Positions 50,491 to 62,508 of a stretch of 64,000 nucleotides of DNA are shown piece after piece. Each line of letters begins with the position of its first letter. The stretch's first letter is position 1. The DNA is from Vigna angularis (taxonomy: Eukaryota > Streptophyta > Magnoliopsida > Fabales > Fabaceae): positions 23,705,444 through 23,769,443 of the forward strand of contig NC_068979.1 in the NCBI RefSeq assembly GCF_016808095.1, given 5' to 3'. A model generated the notes under the pieces. That model saw only the letters and a list, made by a program, of their open reading frames with translations, was not told the DNA's origin and ran no database searches. The translations under genes were made by a program, and so were the position numbers.

Positions 50491-51782
50491 AATAAATAAA
50501 TAAATATTTTAAATGACACTGTATAAATAGAGTCACATAAAAAAAAGTGTTTTAAAAATCCTTGTAAAAAAGGATAATTATACATATAATTTATGAAAAA
50601 GGTTTAAGAAATTGAAGGGAAAGATTTTCTCAACTTTTGATTTCCTTAAACTTTGGTTACTCTATCAAACTTTGAATTCAATTATTGCTTGATTTTTCAG
50701 AATAAGTGGCCAAAAGTACTAGTTGCCTCACTTTACAATTTTTGTTTTTCTTATTTTCTATGAATATTGATGCATAAAATTATTAATTGTAAACATGGAT
50801 TAGTATGAACACTTGTCTAGAAAGAAGGCAATTTTATATAGCAATCAGAAGAATGGATTGGCTTTCATTTTCAATGAAAGAGGAGGCATATCTATATATC
50901 TGATATTAGGTTTCATGTTCAGCTATTTATCCATATACCAGTAAGACAGTAGTGGTCGATAATTAATGAATGCTAATAAATAAGACACATTCTTAATTGA
51001 AACACCATTGCTTTGAAGCAATTGCTTCGCCTGAAAGGCACAACTCCTTGCAATTTTGGAAAGTTATGTATAAACTTCCAATTATGTTATTGTCATATAT
51101 GGAACCTGAATAAGACCCTAATCTTACGCACACCTTCATTGTAAACACATCATATACGTAAGTATCCATTTCTCTATTAAACAATACATGTGATACAATC
51201 TGCCTTGCCTCCAATATCTACTATATTTATATATATTAATATTATAGTATTGCGCTGTTATATGTATGGGATCATGTGAACTTGGCTTAAAATAATCACC
51301 CAATGGCTGAAAATTTTGGCATTTGATGACACTTTCAGAAACCAACTATGATCTTAAGTTATTTTTTTATTTTTTTTCAGTGGAATCATTGGGTGGCCAC
51401 GTGCTTAGGGGATTCTAACTGGACACGTATATATCATATAAAGGGTTGTTAGGGTTTTCGTAAGAGATGCAGAATATGAGCATTCCCAGCATGTTTGCGA
51501 TTATAATGTCCATAAAGAGTGTGGAGAACATGTGGTTTCAATTTGCAATAATTTTTTAGTTATTGCTTTGTTCTTTATCTTAACAAAGTATTTTTAGTAT
51601 TTTAATATCATTTTAGATTCTGTCAAACATAATTTTTAAGTAGTTTTTTAGTTCTTCACGGCAACCATACTAGGTTGTCACTAAATTATCCACATCTAAA
51701 AATGCAAAAGTTAATTTCATCTAACTTCAATGTTGATGCCGAGTTAGTTTATATATTATCATTGAAAAGTTAAGTCACGTGA
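50491..51782. other. AT-rich intergenic DNA
   Basis: No gene was recognised. A G-box (gccacgtgc) at 51395-51403 is isolated from any gene. Confidence 0.45.
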
Positions 51783-51872
51783 AAAGTTTTACACCGACTA
51801 GAAATAATATCAATTTATAATATATAAATGGATGTAAACTTCACTTCACAAATCGATTTTGTAGGATTTTGT
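51783..51872 (+). repeat. Truncated TRIM LTR relic
   Basis: The order 'accgactagaaataatatc', 'ttataatatataaatgg', 'tgtaaacttcacttcacaaa', 'tcgattttgtagg' follows the LTR of the TRIM at 37143 over about 90 bp, with many substitutions. Its start and end are lost. Confidence 0.5.
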
Positions 51873-53004
51873 TTTTTTAATAATGTTTTTTCTGAAAAAA
51901 AAAAACTCATAAAGTATATAAGTTAAATGGTTTGGAGTAGTATTATTTATAAAGAAGAGCACCTTGTATTGGAATGAGTTTGTTGTTTGTTGAGATGGAG
52001 AAGAGTTGGAAAAAAGGGAAAGACAATGGCATGCAGATATATTGGGTAGGTATGAGAAAAACATTGGATTCTTTTGAGTACCAAAAATGGGAGTAAGTTA
52101 TAAGCCATTTGGTCTGTCCTAGTGCCTGCACATGCAATTAAGTGGGTTACACTCACCTCTTCTTCATTCTATCTCTTCTATATTAGATAGTTTTCATTCT
52201 CACTCACCCAACCATCTTTTTTTTTTCTTTCAACTTTCATCTTTTCACATTTTTATTTTCATATACGACCATCATACCTTAAAAGTGCTATATTTTCAAT
52301 AAAAGATCAATGTATAAGACAACAAGGAAAGTGGTTCATAATTATGGAACAAAATGAATTATAAAATATCATTAATGAAGACTACTTCAATCATGTTTTG
52401 TACTTTGGTATACACTCAACACATAACACATATATTAAGATGGGCTTGATTATGCAAAGTATTCGAAGGATCATAAGATTTAGGATGAGTCCCATCTACG
52501 TTATTGCTTAAATGAATTGTTTTTTTTTGTTATTATTTTTGTGGGTTTCAGCTTGTCATGTAAACGTTCTCTTCTAAATTTTATGTTTCTTAATGTAGGT
52601 AATATTATAAGTTTTTCATTGATCCATGTATTAATATTAAAAAATTATTTTTATTAAAATTATAATTTCTATAATTGGTTATGAATATGTGTTTTGTTTA
52701 TTAATAATAATCAGAAGAAAACTTTAAAAACGATTGATAATGAAAATAAATTTGATATATTGGTCACACTGTTTTGAAAATTTGACAAAATGAACTGAAT
52801 TATTCTTTTTTATTTGTATGATTATATTATAAGGACTTGTACTAAAATATTAAAGCAGTATAATTAATCTCACATATTAATATTTAAGACATTTTTTTAT
52901 AACCGAGTCTTTAAACCAGTAATTAGCCGAAGTATAATTTATCTCTTTAATATTTAATGTTATTTTTCATAATCTAGTCTTTTAAGTGTAGTAAAGGGAA
53001 ACGA
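51873..53004. other. AT-rich intergenic DNA
   Basis: No gene or named repeat was recognised. Small minus-strand frames near 51846-52156 lack any recognisable domain. Confidence 0.45.
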
Positions 53005-54280
53005 CACCAGTTATTTTCATATATAAGCATCGGTCCATGAACTAAGGTATATATAGGTGAGGCAAAAAGAGATAGTCTTTCTGTCACGATTTTGAACCGA
53101 GACACTATGTGGAGATCTTTTGTCTCGGTTGGTTTTGAACCAAGACGATAGATGCCTTTTTTTTTTAGAAATTAGGTCTTTTGCCTATTCAAAATATTTT
53201 TTTTCTATTTTTATTTGCCATGGGACAACGGAGGCGACTACAAAATGGCCGAAGGCGGCGACAAACGACCGAAGTGAGCGACGAAGGGCAGAAGGTGGCG
53301 ATGAATGGTCGAAGGCGGCGACGAACGCCGATGGCGGCGGCGAACGACGGTGGTGACAACAAAAAGCTTAGTTCGCATGAGAGAAATAGAGAACAACGTT
53401 CGCGCGACAGAAATGAAGACCACACCAAGCACTTCGTGCGAGAGAAATGGAAGCCACAAACCAACAGTTTTGTTGAGAGAGAGAATGGTTGCGTAAGGAA
53501 GAATGAACAATAGGTTAAAAAAATTTACGACGACAACAAGTGGTGAATGCAGCAACGACGACCAGTGGTAGAGGCAGTAGCGACGACCAGTGATGGAGGC
53601 AGCGCAGCGGCTAGTGGTGGAGGCAGCAGCGGTAGAGCAACAAGAAGAAGTTGTTCGCAGGAGATGAGAAGTGACTCTCTAGTGGAAGAAGAAGAAGAAA
53701 GAGTGAAATGTGCTAACTGTTTTACGCTTCTGAAATTTAATTATTGAAAAAACTATTACCTCTATTATAAACACAATCGATGTGTAAACCTTCCAGAAAA
53801 AATTCAAAATAAAATTGTAGATGGAAATTTTGAAAATATCTACTAACTATAGGCCTCGATTCGCGGTTAAACCGAGACATAAAGGGTCTATGGCATCAGT
53901 TAAAATGAAACCGAGGCAGTAGTTGACAAAATGGATTTGGAATGTTAAAATCAGAGGTTGTCAATTTCTGGCAGGACATACTGTCTTGGTTGGTTAGAGA
54001 ACTGAGAATGTAGACCTATTTCGAAAAAGTTGTCAGGATTTTTTGTCTCGATTGATCAGATAACCAAGGCAGTAAACCTATTCCGAAAAGGCTGTCAAGA
54101 TTTTTTGTCTCGATTGGTTAGAAAACCGAGATAATATACACTCTTAGACATCAATTCGCATTAAACCGAAGCATATAATGTCAATACATTTCGATTTGTT
54201 TGAAACCAACTTGAAAGTACATTTGGGTTTGTTTGAAACCAACTTGCGAATTAAAAAGCTATTTATTTACTAATGCAGTG
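53005..54280. mobile_element. CACTA-like element with ctcggttgg subterminal repeats
   Basis: Motifs of the form ttgtctcgGTTGGTT...aaccgag, in both orientations, cluster at 53085-53150 and again at 53855-54180, the arrangement typical of CACTA subterminal regions. The right side ends near 'tttatttactaatg' (54266-54279), a possible degenerate TACTAGTG terminus, and the left near 'caccagttattttc' (53006). Target duplication was not confirmed, so both ends are approximate. The centre (53225-53650) is GC-rich and made of imperfect short repeats around gaaggcggcgacgaacg and acgacgaccagtgg. Its open frames are repeat-driven and not assigned to a gene. Confidence 0.45.
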
Positions 54281-54868
54281 ATGTAATTAAGACTTATTTT
54301 TGGACATGGGAAATAACTCGGTAATCCTAGGATTAATTCTTGTAGTTTTAAAATAATGTTTGGCCAACAAAAGTTATGTCCCACAAGCAAAAACTAATAG
54401 TTAGGATTCGGTCTAGACCATATCAATATATATTAAAAAGCTATATAAAATTAAAGTATAATTTTTTATAAGCTATATTGTTTAAAAAGACAGTTGCTGA
54501 CATATAAAGAAATTGTAATAACATTTAATTTTATCGGAAAATTTTGTTAAACATTATAGAAAACAAAGTGAATTAAAAAGAAATTATCTTGTAAAATTGG
54601 AGTGACTGAGCCAACATGAAAAATCAAACTGAAAAGTTTGTAAAATAGGTTAGATAAGACAAAAATAATAATAACCTAAACTGAATTTTATAGTGTTTTT
54701 AGTTTGTTTTGGTGGGCAGCCATATCAACTTTTCAAACGCACGCTTAATTTTCTGATAAATCCTCTATAAAATAACCTGCGTGAACACAGTCGCCGCGAA
54801 ATATAAGTATTATTGCATCAGCGAATGTAGTTTTATATATTTATAAATTATTTAAATTTTAATAATAG
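54281..54868. other. AT-rich intergenic DNA
   Basis: No gene or known element was recognised. Confidence 0.5.
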
Positions 54869-54877
54869 TAATTAAAA

Positions 54878-56274
54878 AGTTTAATGTTTCGGTAGGTCCT
54901 TATTTTTGTACAGAATCTCAAATTTATCCTCTTTTCTTCAGCGTTTCAATTGGGTCTTTAATTTATGAAAAATGCAATAATTAGATCTCTACCATTAAAT
55001 TGGGTCCAACAGCGTTAACGTATGGTTGACATGACACGCTAATATTCGTTTTTAAATGACGTGCTCATATTATTTACTAATAAGAAAATCTGATGTGGAA
55101 TTTTATTTTTTTTATTAAACATTGAACTGAGCCAGGTTATCACCCTTGACACATCATCATCTTGTACCCCCAGAAACCCTAGCCTTTCCCCTACTATCCA
55201 TCATCGGACCACCAGTAGCAAAGTTGCCGCAAATTTCCATGGGGATCCTTCATCACCTCCACCACAGATAACATCATCAGATCGCAGCACTCATCTTCTC
55301 CACCATCAATAACTAAAAATGTTCATCTCCATTACAGGGATTTCGCACAACCCTCACGCTTCACCATAATCAACCGCATCAGAAACCTGTAGAAGAACCC
55401 AGAAACCGCAAACTCCATTGATGCATGAAGCTTCAACCTCCATCGCAGAAGATCATCTTCGTCTTCTTCAACACGTCGCCATGGCACACCTCCATCACCT
55501 TCGCCAAGCCCAAACCTGCAAACCACAAAATTAGAAAGAGCTCATCCTAAATCCCAATCGCAATAAACCCTAGTTCGCGAAACGCCACCATCGACCTCGT
55601 TGTCAACCGCAAGACTCCATGGCCACCATGCCGCAACAATAACCATGCCACCACCCAAACACCATTGAAGCCTCCATGGAAACCCTACAAATAAAAAAAA
55701 CACAGAGCCACTAGAGAGCCATCTTCGCGCCTTCAAATCGCAAAATGAGAGACCCTTCGCATCCACCGTTGGTCGCCGTGAATGAAGGGGTGAAACCGTG
55801 ATTATAAAAACATCTTCCCCAATCTACAGACTAAGTAGTGGTGTAATGGAGATGCCCGCAAGGGTTTCTCTGCTTCGTGATTTCTGTGTGTGTGATTTGA
55901 TTCACGATGGTTGCAAATGGTGAGGATTTTGCAGAGGAAGACGATGGTCGTAGTGGCTGGCTGGTGGTCGTGGAGGTCTGACAAAGATGGTGGCAGCGCG
56001 GAGGAGATGACGACAGCGCTATGATGGTTGCCAATTTCTTTTGTAAAAAAAATAAATAGAAAAGACATGTCCGAATATATTGAATTCCGTGTTATTTAGA
56101 AACGAAGATCAGAGTGTCATGTCAACCATACATTAACGTCGTTGGACCTAATTTAACAGCAAGGGTCTAATTGTTGTAATTTTCACAAAATAAGAACCCA
56201 ATTGAGATGCCGAAAACAAAGATGATCAATTTGAGATTTTGGACGAAAATAGGGACCTACTGAAACATTAAACC
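54878..56274. mobile_element. MULE-type element with perfect 9-bp target duplication
   Basis: This 1397-bp element has inverted arms of about 200 bp: left GTTTAATGTTTCGGTAGGTC, right (reverse complement) GGTTTAATGTTTCAGTAGGT, both continuing through 'ctcaattgggt', 'ccaac' and 'gtatggttgacatgacac'. Flanks are taattaaaa at 54869-54877 and 56275-56283, a perfect 9-bp duplication as Mutator-like elements make. There is no transposase. The interior (55130-56060) is much less AT-rich than the flanks and includes 'aaaccctag' and other exon-like stretches, so captured host sequence is likely. None of its frames gives a protein I recognise. Confidence 0.85.
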
Positions 56275-56283
56275 TAATTAAAA

Positions 56284-57237
56284 AGGTAAAATTAGAAAAA
56301 TAAAAAGTATATATAATTATAGATATATAGTTATAGATAAAATAAATTTTAGTTATTGAAATAAAAATTATTATAAGTAATATTGTGTAAATATTTTTTT
56401 ATTAATAATAATTATTTAAATTTGAAAGAATGGTTATCAAAATTAGGAAAAAGTAAATAATTCATTTAAAATAAGTAATTATTTGAATTCAAAAAATTAA
56501 TAACTAAAATAATGAAATTAAAAATAAAATTTTTATTATGAATTATTATTTAAATTTAAAAAGTAGAATTAAGAGAATAAAATTTAAAAACAAAAAATAA
56601 TACTAAAAAATTGTATTTTTTATATATAGTTATAGAAAATTAAATTTAAAATTAAAATAATATTATTTTTAATATTATATATATATATATATACATATTT
56701 TGTTTTCTTAAAAAATTATAGTAAGTCAAGTGTACACGTTGATTCAATATAAAGTCGGAGCAGCTAAAAAAATCGTAGTTCATTTAGAAAACAGGCTGGA
56801 GAGCCTGATATACAAACGTTTTTAGGCTCTCATAAAATAAGAGCGTTTTCTTACTGCACCTCCATAATATCTATCCGCACCCACTTAACTTTTAAAGTGA
56901 TGATTTTACCTTTATGAAAGAGATTTCAAGACTCCATATATATAAAGTTTTTATAAGAACTGTGATTTTTTTTATTCTTTATTATCAATGAAAATGTAGA
57001 AGTAAGATTAGGGTCCGTCCTTGTCGAGTTTATTTTTAAAAATTTAAATAATATTTTAAAGAAGACATTCCTCACATATAATTAATTTTCGAACTCATAC
57101 TTGATTTCAAAGACTATTTTTTAAGGTTTTTTTATAGTTTTTTTTTAAAAAAAAATAAACTATGGTGGTGACTTCTTAGAATTTTTTAAATTATTTTCAC
57201 CATCCTGTCTTGACCTTAGTTACTATCATATGTATTT
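56284..57237. other. AT-rich intergenic DNA
   Basis: It is extremely AT-rich up to 56720 with a short (TA)n at 56677-56695. No gene was found. Confidence 0.5.
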
Positions 57238-57860
57238 ATAAAAGAGTTAGATATTTAGTTAATTGTTTTATCAATGCAAAGTTAGTATCTTTGAGCTACT
57301 TGTAGGTGTGTGCAAGTGCAACAACTTTCCATGTAAATCTGCCACATGATCGAAGATATCTAAACAACATCAAGTAGGAAACATTGATGTACGTGACACT
57401 CTTATTTGTGAAAATTGTGCATCCAACAAGATGCAACACATAGACTCATGCGATATACTCTCATTCTTGTTTTTCACAACACTCATTATATAGGTCTCTT
57501 AACTAAGTTTTATGTGGGGACCTTGCATTGCCTAAGCTTACATGTAACATTCATGCGATCCATGCCCAATAAATTCATATAGGTTTTTGTAGCAATATTA
57601 AAGTTTAAGGGTTCGTTCAAACAAAATCTTCCATTATAGGAAGATGTAGGTCCATTGACACATCATTTACTATAACAATCATCTCACAAACAAGAACATT
57701 GAAATTGTTTGTCTCTATATGTCCACTCTCACAAAGGCTAATTTCAATCATTTATCGGCATAATCGTAAGAAATATCACACAAAGTCATTAAACCATAAT
57801 TGTGAACAAAGTTCTCACTATTCACATTGCATGCTCCAAATTTGTTTAACTTTTTTTCAT
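57238..57860 (-). pseudogene. Plant mobile domain (PMD/MAIN-like) coding relic
   Basis: On the minus strand, translation across frames gives the PMD in order: YDYADK-stop-LKLALCES, ETNNF..CEMIVIVNDVSM, DLHLPIMEDFV (the ETxxFHxPxGEMTVTLxDV..LLHLPI block), then MNLLGMDRMNVTCKLRQCKV, then YVLHLVGCTIFTNKSVTYIN, VSYLMLFRYLRSCGRFTWKV, VALAHTYK-stop, and LKDTNFALIKQLTKYLTLL. At least three stops and two frameshifts make it dead. This domain is shared by MAIN-like proteins and by transposons that carry it, often next to MULE or Ty elements. No transposase is adjacent, and whether this was a gene or transposon cargo is open. Confidence 0.8.
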
Positions 57861-60598
57861 GGGGGACTAACTTTATCTCTCTTCGATCCTAGACAAATGT
57901 GCACATCAAACCATATAGAATTTAAACACTAATCAATTATGAAAACAAAACAAAAAGTCATTTACTTTACTAACATGGTCTTCCTACAATGCAAATGGTA
58001 TGTGATCTGCATACCTGGTTAGCAAAGAAGTGTCATGTTGACTTCCAAGATATCCACCTACTTCATTTTCTTGTTTAACATCATGACGAGTTAATGGTAT
58101 AGATTCTCTAACATCATCATCTTTATAACTTCTTTTACGAGCACATGTCATGAGTCTCTTTCTATCTTTACCCTACATAGAAATTTTTTCTTGGTATGTA
58201 GAGTCATCTTGTGTTCTTGTCATTTATGCAATAAACCATTTTCAACATACATTAAAACAACTTAAAGCAAACAATTAAAAAATTGGATTTTCCTATGCAT
58301 TCCCTCAACCATATTTTAAAATTTGGTACATTCCCTCAAATAGATTTTGAAATTTGGATACTATAAAAATAAACAAAAATAACTAGATTTCATGATTCGA
58401 TTGTCACCTTATTTAAACCTTAAGAAAATTTCTTAATCAAATTTTGTAATCCAATGTCTACTAGACTTCAACATTAATCGAATTTCAAAATTTGGTACAC
58501 AAAATTTCGAAATTAGTTTCATTTACCAACAATTCTCAACTCCCTAAAATACTATTTCTCACCCCAAACGATCATTCTTAGAATTAAAAAAAAAAAAAGT
58601 AAACTTACCTGGAGAGGATATGGACCAAAAGACTGGAAAGAGGAGTGGAGAAAATGGAGGTGCGTCATGTTCATTGCAAAGATGAAGAACAAATGAAGGA
58701 AGGAGGAGGTTGGAGGTGGAGGAAGGAATGTGCAAAGATGAAAAACAAATTAAAGACGAGATGTAAGGAAGGTGGAAGGTAGAGGTGGTGGAAGGAATGG
58801 AGGAAGAAGAAATTGGTGGGGTGCAAGATGTATAGATAGAGGGTGGGTGGTAGTATGACTGAGATGCTAAGGAGAAAGTAAAATAGGTTTTTACCGTAGT
58901 CAAAATAAAAGGTCATTTCTTGAATTCGGAAAATTTGAGGGTGTAAGAAGAAAATTATGGGGGTGTATGAAGGAGGCCCCAACAACCCACCCAACCTTGC
59001 CAAGAGCTAAAGGTTTCTCCTCATCAAGCTCTCTGGTGATCCAATCCATCATGACAACCCATGGGATTGATGACAGTAATATGCATCCTATAATAAAAGT
59101 GGTTTTCTAAGCCTACAATTTTGGCTTGTTCCATTTTTCGATTAGCTTCTCTCATGGAAGGGAAATAGTTGAAATTGGAGAAATTGAAGGGCGTTTCATT
59201 TATGTGTATGTCTAACTGTGAATGTGTGATAAAAACAAGAAAATATCCAACATCAAATCTCTTCAATCAGAGAAAATTTGTAATAAGAAATAGAAAGTAA
59301 AAAGTATTATTATAACTTCTTTAGAAAGTAAAAATAAAATAAAATATAAAAATAAAATTTAACATCTTGGTCTTGTTTGATAGGAATGAAAGAGAAGTGT
59401 GAAAAATGTTCAACTCAATTTTGGTTTAAAAAATGTAAAAGAATGTGAATCTCAAACGGCATCATTTCTTCAAACCATAAATATATAGAAGAAAACGAAC
59501 ATTGTTTTAAAAAATTGATAGAACTGTCACTAATATAAATTAAAATCCGATAAAAAATATTAAAATCAAACTTTATTTTACATTTTTTTTTCTTTTATTT
59601 ATCTTAAACCAAAAAACTTTTATTTCATTTTTTTTTCGTATTTCTTCTCACCTAACATGTTTTCTTCCTTTATTTCTTCTCTCTATTAAACAGGGTTAAC
59701 GTTGCCAAAATATTGTGTGGTGATTTTAATTAAATTTATTATTTAAAAATATTAATTAACGTCCTAAGATAAGAAATTAATAAATAAAAATAGTTTATCA
59801 TACAAATTATGTTGAAAATACATTGCAATTCATGATCCGAATATATCAATGAGTTATAAAACGAAAATCGTTTTGTTTAGTTAACCAATGCCCTTAATTC
59901 ATTTATCGACTTAATTAGCACATTTTAACTCATGTTCTAATAAATTATTTTAAAATGTCAATTGCAGAGGACTATTACTACTACAGTTTCCAACTGCTGC
60001 TCATTCGTCTTCAGTTTTTTGGAATGTCAATAACAATAACTCCTTTTATTTTTATTATTGTTTAATTATTTTATAACACGGGATAAGGTGTAACTTGCAG
60101 TAGAAACAAAACCAAACAGAAACAGCAGTGACCATAAAACTTCTGCTTTGTAAACCATACAATTCTAGCTATCTCATGATTGTAATCATTCTATTGCTCT
60201 AGTATCCATTGCTTTCAAGCCATGTTATAATATCTGCACCAAAAATCATAGCCGCACCAAAATAACCATATATATTGATATAGATGTGTAAGCTAAAAGA
60301 ACTGGTTTGCACTCGGCCCTTGTTTCTGTTTTTCTCTTAAAAAAGGTACATTGCTTTAAATGAAACTACTACAAAGTAAAAATGTCTTTAAAAGTTTGGT
60401 AATTTGTGGTTATCGAGAAACGCTTTCACATCCCGAAAATTATATGTATTCCATATCTCTTTGAATAATCTTAATTTTCTTATCTTCCTTTTTCCTTTTG
60501 AAAAACAAAGAATAGTAATAATTTAACCTATAAAAACACTTGGCAAATGCAGAGAGAACTTGTATATAAACAATACGACAATCAAAGAAATCAGTTGG
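57861..60598. other. Intergenic DNA with unassigned gene-like fragments
   Basis: 58560-59270 is richer in purines on the plus strand and open on the minus strand: a 114-codon frame (58559-58903) preceding a splice-like 'ccaggtaag' at about 58600-58612, and an 80-codon frame (59024-59266) ending HITVINPMGCHDGLDHQRA. Neither matches a family I know, and they may be captured fragments. The rest is AT-rich. The last ~60 bp are the ALG14 3' UTR. Confidence 0.45.
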
Positions 60599-62179
60599 TT
60601 ACATGAGTCTACCAACATAGATTACTCGAGGATATTGCCGTTGCAGCTGCGGCCACTGAACAAAAAGTTGATCAGCCATCCGCAACTTGTACAGGAGCAA
60701 GCCACTCAAGGAGAGCCTTCTCACTCTTGCAATACTCTCAACATAGAAAATCGATGACCATCTGATTCCCAGTACCTGCACAGAAGTTTGGGCGGTTTCA
60801 GTGGCACAAACTATCAAATGAAGTAGACAGTAAATTAATATAACAATAATGAAGGGGGAATAAGAACCTTAAATATGAATGCAATTGCACAGAGGGGAAT
60901 GCAAGTTCCAGGTCCATTGCAAAGTATCTGGATTAAGTAGCACACAAAATTACGTCAAATTGAAACAGAGTAAAAAGTAATAGAAGCAAATTATGAATGG
61001 CACGGTACCACTTCAGGTCTAATTTTAATCATTAGCCATAACGCATGCACCAGTGCAATTAATGTAGTCCAAACTGAGGTTATATACGATTGACCAACTT
61101 CCCTACTCCGGTATATCTTCATGAACTGTGCAGTATCGGTGACCCCTGTGGCATTCTGCAGTAAAATTTATTTCTGATAAGAATTTGTAAACCACCAAGA
61201 AGCAGAAGTGACATTCAAAACCCATCAAGCGCAAATAAAAATTAACATATTGCCAGTATGTCAGTAGAAGAAAATAGAAAATAGAAGTTAGATAAATAAA
61301 TATTTTCTATTTCCGGTCCGAGAGTCTGGAACTGCAAAAGTTTCAAGAAGAAATAAACCAAAAAATAAATGTAGCACCTATTAAAGACTACAAACTTCTC
61401 GTTCATAAGCTACTATTACATTCCCAGATGCCTCTTGCAAAAAACCTATACGCGAGTTTGCAGTATTGCTTTGGGTGCACCTATTGCAAACAACAGTAGT
61501 CACGTTTCTAGTTGTCTGACAACAATAATTAACATCCAATTATACAGGACTTCAGCCAATATACTATCCCCAAACAAAAATAGTTACATTATTTCCTAAA
61601 AACATACGACATAACATGTTGAGAACCAATCACTACAGACAGCAATTAAAACACATAATTTTTTATCAATATATAGCAAAAAAGAGACCGCGTGACACAC
61701 TATCCGATTTTATATTGTAGAAAAGAAAATTAAAGTTCTCTGAATAAAAGGTACTTCTTGACACAGTAAAAATGAAAACCTCAGAAGACTGGGAGTTTTC
61801 CAACATTTGAGCTTTTTGAAGACTCATATTATCAGTAGCAGCAGCGACGTAGAATCTTGGATTAAACCGATCTTTCTGCAGCACTGCCAATAGATTAATC
61901 ATCTCAGCAGTATGACCACCTACAGCAAATAAACCTAAAAATTAGGTAATGTCATGAAATGTTTTAATTTGGATGGAAAAGAAGGGAAAGTAAGTTAACA
62001 CCTGATCCTAAAATAATAAGGGTACTGACAGGTTTTGAACCCCTTTTACTCAAAGGCCTGCTACTGTGATATATAACATAAATGAGACGGACCAAAATCA
62101 AGGAGACAACAAAAATTGCACTCAAAAAGACACCAAATGAAGACCCGATAGAGAAGCTGTAGCCATTGCATTCGCCCAT
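60599..62179 (-). CDS. ALG14: UDP-GlcNAc transferase subunit ALG14
   Basis: Five coding exons on the minus strand, 62179-62002, 61919-61780, 61155-61009, 60927-60868 and 60775-60599, join in frame through GT-AG introns into 233 residues, the length I recall for plant ALG14. Residues ~17-40 form the N-terminal membrane anchor. Next comes STLIILGSGGHTAEMINLL, the glycine-rich loop of this GT-B-like subunit, then RFYVAAATDNMSLQKAQMLE, YRSREVGQSY, ILCNGPGTCIPLC and SSIFYVESIARV, and the C-terminal QWPQLQRQYPRVIYVGRLM. ALG14 anchors ALG13 at the cytosolic face of the ER; together they add the second GlcNAc to the dolichol-linked precursor of N-glycans. The ATG at 62179 is chosen because the frame upstream has no other ATG. 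It appears intact. Confidence 0.95.
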
Positions 62180-62507
62180 CAGAGGTAGCTTCAAGGTTTC
62201 AGTCAGAGCTACGGTCACATCTTCACTGCAGAATTAAGGAGAAAATCAATGTTGTAGATATGATCAATTTCATAACCAATAAGGCTTGTGCTTATACTTG
62301 CAAATTGTAATTACATAAATACATATATGGAAAAAAGGAACACATTGCTATAACAAACATGGCGAGGGAGCGGAGAGAGAAAGATGTTAATTTTATCGAC
62401 TAGCTATTTGGGAAAACCCTTAGACGAGTGCTCTTGTATTTATTATTCTTTTCATTCAATTCAATAAAAATCTTTCTTTTCTTCTTTTCTCAATTCTTGG
62501 TTCTTAA
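62180..62507. other. ALG14 upstream region and possible LTR end
   Basis: The first ~170 bp would hold the ALG14 5' UTR and promoter. 62430-62508 (ttcattcaattcaataaaaa ... ttggttcttaaca) looks like the end of an LTR on the plus strand, directly before the gag-like remnant. No other gene is seen. Confidence 0.4.
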
Positions 62508-62508
62508 C

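Noticed and set aside
53120..53747. Several overlapping frames of 60-110 codons in the element at 53 kb
   Set aside because: They are open on both strands over imperfect GC-rich repeats; no frame shows a domain or splice structure.
62180..62218. Longer ALG14 start reading MTVALTETLKLPL
   Set aside because: That start is a GTG codon and would extend the protein beyond its relatives; the ATG at 62179 gives the expected length.
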